A stretch of 64,000 bases of DNA from assembly GCA_016192845.1 (NCBI GenBank), contig JACPTI010000010.1:1-64000 (forward strand), given 5' to 3'. Every line of letters starts with the position of its first letter. The first letter of the stretch is position 1. Below are positions 35,074 through 43,055 of the stretch, in pieces. This DNA is from Acidobacteriota bacterium. Lineage in GTDB: Bacteria > Acidobacteriota > Vicinamibacteria > Vicinamibacterales > UBA2999. The notes below the pieces were generated by a model. The model had not been told where the DNA came from. It saw only the letters and a program-made list of their open reading frames with translations, and did no database searches. Position numbers and translations under genes: made by a program.

Positions 35074-36099
35074 TCAGCGTCGGAAAATCTCCTTGGGCAT
35101 CAGCGCGTGGATGCCCTTCGTGCCGTCCACGGCCTGCGTCACCACCAGGTCCATCGTCGCGCTCGCCAGCATGTAGGCGTCCTCGCGCGAGAGTCCCTTG
35201 GTTTCGACCAGCAGGTCGAGCATCTCCCGAGTGGCAATCCGCACCGCCTCGTCGAGGTCGGCATGGAGTCCCATGGTGATGAAGTGCGTCGGCGTCTCGG
35301 CGCGCGGCCACGTCAGGCGGCGGCCCTTGTGCAGCACCACCTGAATCTCGCCCTTGAGCGAAGTCTCGATCGCCGACAGAGCCACCTCGCCGTAGCCTTG
35401 CGCGGCGTGGCCGTCGCCCACCGAGAGCAGCCCCCCGGGCACGTGTACGGGCAGGTACAGCGTGCTGCCGGCGCCGAGATCCCGGTTGTCGAGATTGCCG
35501 CCGAACACGTTCGGCGGGCCGCTGGGGACGCGCCCCATGCTCGGCGGCGGGGCTACCCCCATCACGCCCCAGAAAGGCTTGAGAGGGACCACGACTCCCG
35601 GCGCATACTCGACGGTCTTGCGCTCGAGATCGATCCACAGCACGCGTCCCTTTTCGTACGGGAACTCCTCCGGCAGCACTCCTCGATTCGGAACGAAGCC
35701 CTGCCCGGCGATCGGCAATCTGACGTCGACCGAGCGGATACGGATTTCGAGCATGTCGCCCGGCTCGGCGCCGCGGATGGCGATGGGCCCGTTCAGGTTG
35801 TGGTCGCCGCGCCCGCTTCCCTCGAAGCCCTCGTACGCGGCGTACAGCTCCGCCGGGATCTTTCCTTTCGGCACCCCGAGGTTCTCGAACCATCTGGGGT
35901 TGCCGCTGGCCGTTTCGAGGCGGACGATGTCGCCGGAATCGATGGTGAGAACCGGTCTCAGCGACGCGTCGAAGAATCCACGGTGAATGGTCGCCGCCGA
36001 CGCCTTCAGCTCATGGACGCGGGGCGTACTCTGAGCGGCTGCGATGGAGGAGACGACGGCGATCAGGACGACGCCTGCGGCGAGGCGGCCTGTATTCAT
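35074..36099 (-). CDS. Exported acetamidase/formamidase family protein
   Basis: The protein has 341 residues. A signal peptide (LAAGVVLIAVVSSIAAAQ) is followed by the FmdA/AmdA beta-sandwich domain: HRGFFDASLRPVLTIDSGDIV, NGPIAIRGAEPGDMLEI (cited IRGAEPGD), FGGNLDNRDLGAGSTLYLPV and GDGHAAQGYGEV. Cytosolic relatives hydrolyse formamide or short amides; this one is predicted to be periplasmic or secreted, so the substrate may differ. ATG 36099 follows GGAGG. It is the last gene of a minus-strand block of exported enzymes. Confidence 0.88.
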   Translation of the reverse strand: MNTGRLAAGVVLIAVVSSIAAAQSTPRVHELKASAATIHRGFFDASLRPVLTIDSGDIVRLETASGNPRWFENLGVPKGKIPAELYAAYEGFEGSGRGDHNLNGPIAIRGAEPGDMLEIRIRSVDVRLPIAGQGFVPNRGVLPEEFPYEKGRVLWIDLERKTVEYAPGVVVPLKPFWGVMGVAPPPSMGRVPSGPPNVFGGNLDNRDLGAGSTLYLPVHVPGGLLSVGDGHAAQGYGEVALSAIETSLKGEIQVVLHKGRRLTWPRAETPTHFITMGLHADLDEAVRIATREMLDLLVETKGLSREDAYMLASATMDLVVTQAVDGTKGIHALMPKEIFRR

Positions 36100-36128
36100 A
36101 ATCGACCTCCTGATGGGTGATGAGCGCC

Positions 36129-37418
36129 TCAGTGCGGCGGATCGACGAGCGCCTGATAGACGAGCGTCGGGAACTTCTCGCGGATGTCGGTCGCATTGGG
36201 CGCGAGCTGGGTCATCAGCACGATCACCAGGCGCGCCTGCGGATCGACGCGGTACATCGTCCCGTAGGCGCCGCCCCAGCCGAAGGCGCCCATCGAATCC
36301 AGGCCATTCGCGCCGTAGCGGTCCGTGGTCTGGAAGCCGAGGCCGAAACCAAGCCCACTCGGCGAATGCAGCGTTCCGACCTGGTTCGTTGTCATGAGCT
36401 GCACCGTCCGCGGCGCGAGCAGGCGGACGCCGCCGAGCGCGCCGCCGTTGCGGATCATCTCGAGAAACCGCGCATAGTCGCGCGCCGTCGACAGCAGCCC
36501 CGCCCCGCCGGCGAAGCTCCGGCGCGGACCCTCGACGTACGCGCCCTGCCCCCTCGACCCTTCCGGCGCGCGCACGATCCGTCCGTCGCTCCCGCTGGCG
36601 TACACGGCCGCCAGCCGCTCGCGCTGATCGGGCGGCAGGAAGAAGTGGGTGTCGTGCATGCCGAGCGGCCCGGTGATGCGGGTGCGGAAGAACTGGTCGA
36701 GCGGCATCCCTGACGCGCGCTCGACGACGCAGCCGAGGATGTCGGTGTTGTAGCCGTAGACGAACGCCTCGCCCGGCTGGGCGACGAACGGGAGCGTACC
36801 GAGCCGCTCCATCGTGTCGCAGATCGGCTCGTTCTTGTCGGCCGTGTACCAGCCTAAGCCGGCGGCGGGGCCGAGCCCTTTCGCCTCGTAGAGCGCGGCG
36901 ACGTCGTTCTGCGTGCCGTAGGAGATGCCGGCGGTATGGGTCAGCAGATCGCGGATGGTGATCGGGCGCCTGGCGGGCACGAAGGCAACGCCGCTGCCGA
37001 TGAGCGGGCCGGATCCCGGCTCGCTCCGTACGGCGACGGTTGTTTTCGCGAACGTCGGGATGAAGCGGCTGACGGGATCGTTGAGGCCGAGCTGCCCTTC
37101 CTCCATGAGCATGAGGATGGCGGTGCTCGTGATGGCCTTCGTTTGGGACGCGATGCGAAAGATCGTATCGACCGCCATCCGCCGCCCGGCTTCCCTGTCG
37201 CGCCAGCCCACCGCCCGTTCGTAGACAGGACGCCCGTCCTGCAGCACCAGCCCGACGGCGCCCGCGATGCGGTTCTCGTCGACGTACTGCTGCAGCGCCT
37301 GGTCGATGCGGGCAAGACGCTCGGGCGCGAGTGTCGATCGGCGCGCGTCCTCCGACTGCGCGGCGACGGCGGCGCCCGTGACGACGACGAGGGTGAGCAG
37401 CGCGAGCGTCCTTCTCAT
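36129..37418 (-). CDS. Exported serine hydrolase, class C beta-lactamase family
   Basis: The protein has 429 residues. A signal peptide (TLALLTLVVVTGAAVAAQ) is followed by a penicillin-binding-fold hydrolase. The SxxK motif is SQTK (in FRIASQTKAIT, about residue 90), the YxN motif is YGYN (about residue 225), and the third motif is GWGG. It resembles esterases and D-aminopeptidases (EstB/LactB-like) more than true AmpC. It is probably periplasmic. The gene lies 29 nt upstream of the formamidase gene and is likely co-transcribed. Confidence 0.9.
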   Translation of the reverse strand: MRRTLALLTLVVVTGAAVAAQSEDARRSTLAPERLARIDQALQQYVDENRIAGAVGLVLQDGRPVYERAVGWRDREAGRRMAVDTIFRIASQTKAITSTAILMLMEEGQLGLNDPVSRFIPTFAKTTVAVRSEPGSGPLIGSGVAFVPARRPITIRDLLTHTAGISYGTQNDVAALYEAKGLGPAAGLGWYTADKNEPICDTMERLGTLPFVAQPGEAFVYGYNTDILGCVVERASGMPLDQFFRTRITGPLGMHDTHFFLPPDQRERLAAVYASGSDGRIVRAPEGSRGQGAYVEGPRRSFAGGAGLLSTARDYARFLEMIRNGGALGGVRLLAPRTVQLMTTNQVGTLHSPSGLGFGLGFQTTDRYGANGLDSMGAFGWGGAYGTMYRVDPQARLVIVLMTQLAPNATDIREKFPTLVYQALVDPPH

Positions 37419-37460
37419 AGAAGCCTTCTCCCGTAGGTGGCGGCCGGCTCCCCAAGGGTA

Positions 37461-37485
37461 CGTAGCGTCCGGCTTCAGCCGGACC
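37461..37485. repeat. TCCGGCT..AGCCGGA palindrome, copy 2
   Basis: GTCCGGCT-TC-AGCCGGAC is an 8-bp perfect stem between the serine hydrolase and cyclase genes. Confidence 0.8.
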
Positions 37486-37492
37486 GGTGATC

Positions 37493-38446
37493 TCAGCGGA
37501 GCGCAATCGGCGCAACCGTCGATCCCGTCGCGCCCACGAGCTTCAGCGGCTGCACCACCAGCGCGAACTCGTACGCGCGCGCGGCAGCCAGCTCGTCGAG
37601 CCGCAGGTTCTCGAGCAGATGGATCCCGTAGACGACCAGCATGATCTGGTGCACCGGGTTCGAGACCTTCGGGTCCGGATTCGGCGTCACATTGATCGGC
37701 GCGGTATCCGCCCCGACCAGCATCGGGTCCTGCTTCGCCAACCACTCCGCCGCCGCGGCGCCGAGGCCGGGGTTCGCCTTCATGTACCGGTCGTTCTGCT
37801 TGCCCCACAGCCGGCCCCACCCGGTGTGGATGATCACCGCGTCGCCTGGCTGCAGCGAGAGCTGCTGCCGCTTGAGCGCCTGCTGCAGGTCGGCCACGGT
37901 GATCTCGTAGGTGTCGGGCAGCATCTCGACGCCCTTGAGGGCCGCGATGTCGATCAGCACGCCGCGCGTGACGAGGGCGCCGACGTTCTCGATGCCGAGC
38001 CTGGTGAAGCCGTTGCGCGTCGCGATGTCGTCGAGCTTGAAGCAGTTGTACAGGCTGTCGCCGTGCGTCTGGTGGGAGAAGCCGTCGAACTGCGTGCCGA
38101 CCTGGCCGATTTCCGCCAGCACGATCTCCTCGTTGCTGCCGCGGCGGTTCGAGCCCGCCGGGGGCGCCGTGCGCTTGGTGTGCAGCTCGAAGGTGCGGGT
38201 CGCCTGGAGCGGCATGGACATCTCGAGCCGCCGTCCGAGCTCGAACACCTGCCCCGTCCGAATCAGCCGAACGGCGCGCAGCACCGTGTCTGGCTTCATG
38301 TGGTTGGCCGAGCCGCGCTGGTCGCCCGCGCCCCATTTCGAGGGACAGCGCTGGCTGTCGGCGGGCGGCTGCCACGACTGCGCGTGGGCCGTGGCAGCAC
38401 CGGCGCTCATGACAACGGCGAAGGCGAGTACTCGCACAGGATGCAT
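37493..38446 (-). CDS. Exported cyclase-family hydrolase (kynurenine-formamidase-like)
   Basis: The protein has 317 residues. A signal peptide (VLAFAVVMSAGAATAHAQ) is followed by a cyclase/KynB-type domain. It contains GTQFDGFSHQTHGD (the metal region, comparable with HxDxPxH of KynB), VLIDIAALKGVEMLPD, GDAVIIHTGWGRLW and PVHQIMLVVYGIHLLEN (in part cited). Relatives hydrolyse N-formylkynurenine or cyclise polyketide-like amides. The secreted location and context of amide hydrolases suggest scavenging. Confidence 0.85.
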   Translation of the reverse strand: MHPVRVLAFAVVMSAGAATAHAQSWQPPADSQRCPSKWGAGDQRGSANHMKPDTVLRAVRLIRTGQVFELGRRLEMSMPLQATRTFELHTKRTAPPAGSNRRGSNEEIVLAEIGQVGTQFDGFSHQTHGDSLYNCFKLDDIATRNGFTRLGIENVGALVTRGVLIDIAALKGVEMLPDTYEITVADLQQALKRQQLSLQPGDAVIIHTGWGRLWGKQNDRYMKANPGLGAAAAEWLAKQDPMLVGADTAPINVTPNPDPKVSNPVHQIMLVVYGIHLLENLRLDELAAARAYEFALVVQPLKLVGATGSTVAPIALR

Positions 38447-38468
38447 GTCACCACTCCTTGCGAAACTG

Positions 38469-38894
38469 CTATCTGACGGCCACGCGCATTCTGGCCAGTG
38501 CGGCCGCGATCACGGCGCCTGCAGCTCCGGCGCGCACGGCCTCGAGGATCGGATCAACCACCGTGCGGGTCAGGTTGGCGAGATTCGTGACGCCGTAAAG
38601 GATGAAATCCGCGGTGAACCAGAGCAGGAATCCCACCACGGCGCCGATGGTCGCGCCGGCACCCACGGTCATGGGCTCGGTGCGGCTGCCCATGACAAAG
38701 GTAATGAGCGCCCCGTACGACAGGGATCCCAGGATCACCGCCCACACCAGCTGCCTCTCGCGCGCCACTCCGAGGGCCGATCCGCTGTTCGCCTGATAGA
38801 ACGACGCAAAGGCCAGATCGAACAGCAGATACCCGAGCACGAACAGAGTCACGCCGCCAGCGAGCGTTCCCGTCACGAGTCGTCTCGTATCCAT
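38469..38894 (-). CDS. Four-helix membrane protein of unknown function
   Basis: The protein has 141 residues with about four transmembrane segments (GTLAGGVTLFVLGYLLFDL; LVWAVILGSLSYGALITFVM; AGATIGAVVGFLLWFTADFIL; RAGAAGAVIAAALA). The pattern resembles small DUF1761/DUF1772-type membrane proteins, but I do not assign one. It sits in the exported-enzyme block. Confidence 0.75.
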   Translation of the reverse strand: MDTRRLVTGTLAGGVTLFVLGYLLFDLAFASFYQANSGSALGVARERQLVWAVILGSLSYGALITFVMGSRTEPMTVGAGATIGAVVGFLLWFTADFILYGVTNLANLTRTVVDPILEAVRAGAAGAVIAAALARMRVAVR

Positions 38895-39016
38895 GTTCCC
38901 CTCCTCTGCGAAGTGCGCAGCGCGGCGTCAAACCGTGCCTTGAAGTCGCGCTGCTCCTGCGGCATCTCGCGTCACCGCGTCGCGCCCTCCGATGCTTCCG
39001 GACGTTCTCCTTTCGG

Positions 39017-39499
39017 CTACTCGAGCCGGGTCAGCTTCAGCACGGCGCCCTGCGGGCGCTGCGTCAGCGTGAGCGTATTGCCGGAAATCGTGAACTCGTA
39101 CTGGTTGCCGGGGGAGCCAATCGCGAACTTGCTCTTGGCGACGGTCGCAATCGTCGACAGCCGGTTCCCCGTCACCGTATAGGTGCCGGAATTGAAGTAC
39201 AACGCGTCGAACGCCGCCACTTTCTGGGCAGGCGTCGCCTTGTCGTTCGACGGGTAGTCCGGCAGGGGCTGCGTCCCCTGAATGCGCCCGAAGCTGTAGT
39301 GCTGACGCGCGAAGACGTACAGCCCCGGCTGGGGATTGGTAATCGTCGTGCCGTTCGGGGCGCTGAACTCGGCCACCCGCCACGCTCCGATCAGGGGATT
39401 GGCCGGCTGCTGCCCGGACACGGTCGCGCCGACCGCCGCCAGGGCGGCAAGCATCATCGAGCCGAGCGTGAGCACGGCAGGTCTGGTCAGGTGCCTCAT
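39017..39499 (-). CDS. Exported lipocalin-like domain protein
   Basis: The protein has 160 residues. A signal peptide (LTLGSMMLAALAAVGATVSGQ) precedes a beta barrel with NPLIGAWRVAEFSAPNG, GLYVFARQHYSFGR, FNSGTYTVTGNRLS and NTLTLTQRPQG, the lipocalin-like (PF13924-type) pattern. The ligand is unknown. ATG 39499 has AAGGAGAG upstream. The 122-nt space downstream of the membrane-protein gene shows no gene. Confidence 0.8.
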   Translation of the reverse strand: MRHLTRPAVLTLGSMMLAALAAVGATVSGQQPANPLIGAWRVAEFSAPNGTTITNPQPGLYVFARQHYSFGRIQGTQPLPDYPSNDKATPAQKVAAFDALYFNSGTYTVTGNRLSTIATVAKSKFAIGSPGNQYEFTISGNTLTLTQRPQGAVLKLTRLE

Positions 39500-39512
39500 C
39501 GGACTCTCCTTC

Positions 39513-40406
39513 TCACATCACGCGCGCCCGACGCATGACGGTTTCCGCCTTCTGCCGGATCTCGCGGGCCACCTCGTACGGATCGCCCTTCTGGAACTGC
39601 GGCAGGAACAGTTCAACGGACAGCGGGCCGGCGTACTGCTTTTCTACCAGCTTGCGCAGGATCTGGGTGAGCGGCGCCACGCCATCGCCCGGGATGATGC
39701 GCGTCGTGTTGTCGAGCAGCTCGCGCGGGATGTCGGGCACGTCCTGGAAGTGGACGTGGCCGATCTCGCGCGGCCGGATGAGATCGAGGTCCTCGAGCTT
39801 ACTCAGCCCGGACCAGAAGTGGTAGAAGTCGAGCAGCGGGGAAACGTTCCCCGCGTCGCGCGTCATCCGCAGCAGCGTTGGGAGCGTCGAAATGAACGCC
39901 GACGCCCGCACGGCCTCGGCCATCATCGTCAAACCGACCCCGCGGGCGATCTCCCCCGCCTCGCGCATGTTCTGGGCGCCGCGCTTGTAGTCGTCTGCGG
40001 TGAACTGGCCGGTGGCCGTCGTCGGTGAATAGATGCGCGTGAACCCGAGCTCCCGGAACTGCTCGCAGCGCTTCTTGAAGCTCTCGAGCGCGGCGGCACG
40101 GTTCGGGTTCGGCTCGAAGATGCCGGTGACCCCGCAGGCGCCGCTCACGGGCGTCAGGCCGAGGTCGGTGACGACGCGCCGCGCCGCCGCCAGCGAGTCG
40201 GTCTTCAGGAACTCGTCGAGCAGCGTGTTGGTGATCTCGACCTGCCGGATGCCGGCCTTCGCCCAGCCCTCCAGCGAGCCGCGATATCCCGCGCCCGCGG
40301 AGGTGTTCTGGTGCATCGCGAGCGTCATCTTCCCTCCCTGGGCCGAGCCCGCGCGGGCCGCCAGGAGCGCCGCCGGCGTTGCAAGCATCGTTCGTCTGGA
40401 AATCAT
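39513..40406 (-). CDS. Tat-exported sugar phosphate isomerase/epimerase-like TIM barrel
   Basis: The protein has 297 residues. The N-terminus ISRRTMLATPAALLAARAGSAQ includes SRRTML, a twin-arginine motif, and tatA/tatC lie about 8 kb away. The TIM-barrel core has GIRQVEITNTLLDEFL, FTRIYSPTTATGQF, SPLLDFYHFWSG, GHVHFQDVPDI and SVELFLPQFQ (all cited in part), with metal ligands Glu, Asp, His and Glu. A TACAAT -10 box ends 7 nt before the ATG, so the mRNA may be leaderless. Confidence 0.85.
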   Translation of the reverse strand: MISRRTMLATPAALLAARAGSAQGGKMTLAMHQNTSAGAGYRGSLEGWAKAGIRQVEITNTLLDEFLKTDSLAAARRVVTDLGLTPVSGACGVTGIFEPNPNRAAALESFKKRCEQFRELGFTRIYSPTTATGQFTADDYKRGAQNMREAGEIARGVGLTMMAEAVRASAFISTLPTLLRMTRDAGNVSPLLDFYHFWSGLSKLEDLDLIRPREIGHVHFQDVPDIPRELLDNTTRIIPGDGVAPLTQILRKLVEKQYAGPLSVELFLPQFQKGDPYEVAREIRQKAETVMRRARVM

Positions 40407-40435
40407 GGCGCGGATTGTAGCGCAAAGGGTGCGCC

Positions 40436-41791
40436 TCAGCGCGTCGCCGACGCCGCGGCCGCCGTCAGCTCGTCGCGGTAGACGAAGCCGCCCTTCATCA
40501 CGAACTTCACGCGCTCCATCTCGGTGATGTCCTGCAGGGGATTCCCCGCCACCGCGATGATGTCGGCGTACTTTCCCTTCTCGACGCTGCCCAGGTGATT
40601 CACCCAGTCGTAGTTCAGCATCCGCGCGGCCGGCAGATACGCCGTCTGCAACGCTTCGGCCGGCGTCATCCCCCAGCGCATGTAGTGCGGGAACTGGTCG
40701 GCCTGCCGGCCGTGCGGGATGGCATCGGACGTGGCGCCGCTGCCGAACACGATGGGCACGCTGGCGGCGCGCGCCCGCTTGAACGCCTGCTCCGCCATCC
40801 GCAGGCGGCTGTTCCGACCTCCGGTCGCCTGCAGATCGCCCTTCTCGAGCGCGATCAGGTCGTCCAGCGTGACGACGAAGGGGAGCCGCTTCTGCAGCAA
40901 GATCTTCACGGCCTTGTCGTCGAGTTCCAGCAGATGGTTCGGCGCATCGACCCCCGCGTTGAGGCAGCTGGACATCCCTTCGCCACCGTAGGTGTGACAC
41001 GCCACCTTCAGCCCGAGGCGATGGGCTTCGTTGACGATGGCGTCGACTTCCTCGCTCGTCAGCGAAGGGCTGGCGACCAGGGTCGCGTCGGGCTTCCACA
41101 TGTACATCGGCCCGACGAAGTCCTGGGTCGTGTAGATCTTGATCCAGTCGACGCCGTGCAGCTTGGCTTCCCGCACGGCGGCGCGGGCGAGCCACGGTGA
41201 ATTGACGTTCTTGTTCTCGGTGAACCCCTCGAGGAACCGCAGCGACAGATTGTCCGGATAGTACGTGCCGGCGCGCTGGTTCAGCGACTGGCCGACCACC
41301 TGCATGCGCGGCCCCGCGACCAGGCCGGCGTTGATCGCGTCTCGCAATTCGACCGTGTTGAACCCGCCGCGCGAGTCCATGTCGAGCACGGTGGTGAACC
41401 CGGCCTCGAGATCGATCTGGGCGTTGGTCAGCGCGATGAGCGCGCGCTCGGCCGGCGTGTCGCCACCGGTGTTGACGTGCACGTGCGTGTCGATCATGCC
41501 GGGCAACACCGTCGCCGAGCTGAGATCGATGACCCTGGCGCTGCTCGGCACCTGGAGCCCTGAGCCGATGTCGACAATCCGGTCGCCTTTGATCAGGATG
41601 ATCTGATTCGTCAGCAGCGCGCCGCTCCGGGTGTCGAACAGCCGGCCGGCCTTGATGGCGACCTCCTGCGCGGGTGGAGTCAGGAACCGGCGAGCCGGGC
41701 CGCGAGCACCGGCGCCTTCCTGCGAGTGCAGCGACACGACCAAGACGCCAACGACGACTGCGGCAAGCATCGGGGTGACGTGAGCGCGCAT
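40436..41791 (-). CDS. Exported metal-dependent amidohydrolase (prolidase/imidazolonepropionase-like)
   Basis: The protein has 451 residues. A signal peptide (VTPMLAAVVVGVLVVSLHSQ) is followed by the amidohydrolase fold: GMIDTHVHVNTGG (metal HxH, about residues 103-105), VDWIKIYTTQDF (possible metal-bridging Lys), VACHTYGGEG (metal His), and the closing LGSVEKGKYADIIAVAGNP. The position of the C-terminal Asp is FGSGATSDA. Many acidobacterial paralogs cleave dipeptides or N-acyl compounds. It is predicted to be periplasmic. Confidence 0.88.
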   Translation of the reverse strand: MRAHVTPMLAAVVVGVLVVSLHSQEGAGARGPARRFLTPPAQEVAIKAGRLFDTRSGALLTNQIILIKGDRIVDIGSGLQVPSSARVIDLSSATVLPGMIDTHVHVNTGGDTPAERALIALTNAQIDLEAGFTTVLDMDSRGGFNTVELRDAINAGLVAGPRMQVVGQSLNQRAGTYYPDNLSLRFLEGFTENKNVNSPWLARAAVREAKLHGVDWIKIYTTQDFVGPMYMWKPDATLVASPSLTSEEVDAIVNEAHRLGLKVACHTYGGEGMSSCLNAGVDAPNHLLELDDKAVKILLQKRLPFVVTLDDLIALEKGDLQATGGRNSRLRMAEQAFKRARAASVPIVFGSGATSDAIPHGRQADQFPHYMRWGMTPAEALQTAYLPAARMLNYDWVNHLGSVEKGKYADIIAVAGNPLQDITEMERVKFVMKGGFVYRDELTAAAASATR

Positions 41792-41826
41792 AGCTATTGC
41801 CTTTCGTGCTGATGGTTGGCGGACGC

Positions 41827-42960
41827 TCATGCGCCCGGCTGTCGCGGCGAATCGTAGCACGCCTCCCACGCACGCGCCGCCTCGACGCGCGCGGCCGTGG
41901 GCGGGTGGGAATGGAACAGGATCTCGACGAGCCGGGACGGCCGCTCTTCCGCGAGGTTCTGTGCCGCCAGCCGCCGCATCGCGCTGACGAACGCGGCCGC
42001 GTTCCGGGTCATCTCGAGGGCGTAGCGATCCGCCCGGCGCTCGTGCGCGCGAGACACGGCATTGGCCACCGGCAGCAGCCCCAGCGACACCGCGCCACCG
42101 GCGAGCACCAGCAGCGGCAGCCCCGCCACGTCATCCTTCGCGACGATGCCGAAACGGCCGACCGACGCCTCGAGGACGCGATCCGCCAGGTAGAACCCGA
42201 GCACCAGCAGAACGGCCTCGAGCGCGATCGCCTTCCAGATGTCGTGGTGGACGTGGTGCGATAGCTCGTGCGCCAGCACCACCTCAATCTCCTCGTCCGA
42301 GTGCTCGGCGAGCAGTGTGTCCGACAGCAGGATCCGCCGGGTCCGGCCGATCCCGGCAAGCGCCGCGTTCGCCTTCCGCGTGCGGTCGCTGAGCTGCCAT
42401 TCGAAGACGCCGACGACGCGCGCGCCGGCGCGCCCGGCAAGCGCAACGAGCCGCGACGCGAGCTCGGGCCGTTCGAGCGGCTTGAACCGGTAGAACAGCG
42501 GCAGCAGCAGGACCGGCGCGAGCTGCGCGAGGAGCACCAGCACGAGCCCGAAACAGACCGCCGCCACGAGCCACCAGCGCTCCGGGCTCCAGCGCAGCAG
42601 TCCGTACACGAGGAGCGCGCCGCCGACCGCAAAGACCATCGCGACGGCACCCGCCTTGAGCTGGTCGAGCCACCAGCGCGCGGTGGTCTGCGTCGAGAGC
42701 CCGTAGCGCCGCTCGATCGTCACGCCCTGGTAGAACGCGAGCGGGAGCTGGATCGCCTCGCTCAGCAGCGCGAGCAGCACGACGTACACAATCAGCGTAA
42801 GCCCGAGGGATCGTCCGGCGAGTGCCGCGGCGGCGGCGCGCAGATCGGCGGACCAGCCGGTGACGACCAGAAGCACGAGCAGGAGCGCTCCGAGTGCGGT
42901 CCCGGCCAGCGCGGCGCGGCGGCGAAGACGATGGTACCGAGTGGCCTTGTCTTCGTTCAC
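41827..42960 (-). CDS. M48 family membrane metallopeptidase (Ste24/HtpX-like)
   Basis: The protein has 377 residues. Several transmembrane helices occupy residues 15-170, followed by the zinc motif HELSHH (about residue 237) and the third ligand region ERRADRYAL. It is longer than HtpX and resembles CAAX-protease-1-type Ste24 homologues. It probably degrades damaged membrane proteins. The start is GTG 42960. Its 3' end is 35 nt before the amidohydrolase start. Confidence 0.9.
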   Translation of the reverse strand: MNEDKATRYHRLRRRAALAGTALGALLLVLLVVTGWSADLRAAAAALAGRSLGLTLIVYVVLLALLSEAIQLPLAFYQGVTIERRYGLSTQTTARWWLDQLKAGAVAMVFAVGGALLVYGLLRWSPERWWLVAAVCFGLVLVLLAQLAPVLLLPLFYRFKPLERPELASRLVALAGRAGARVVGVFEWQLSDRTRKANAALAGIGRTRRILLSDTLLAEHSDEEIEVVLAHELSHHVHHDIWKAIALEAVLLVLGFYLADRVLEASVGRFGIVAKDDVAGLPLLVLAGGAVSLGLLPVANAVSRAHERRADRYALEMTRNAAAFVSAMRRLAAQNLAEERPSRLVEILFHSHPPTAARVEAARAWEACYDSPRQPGA

Positions 42961-43055
42961 TGCCTGTCAAGACCACAAAGACGATCCGGCCACAAAGGGC
43001 ACGAAGATCACTATGTCTTCTGCTTCGTCTTCTGCTTCAATGGCCTGTGTGGCGA

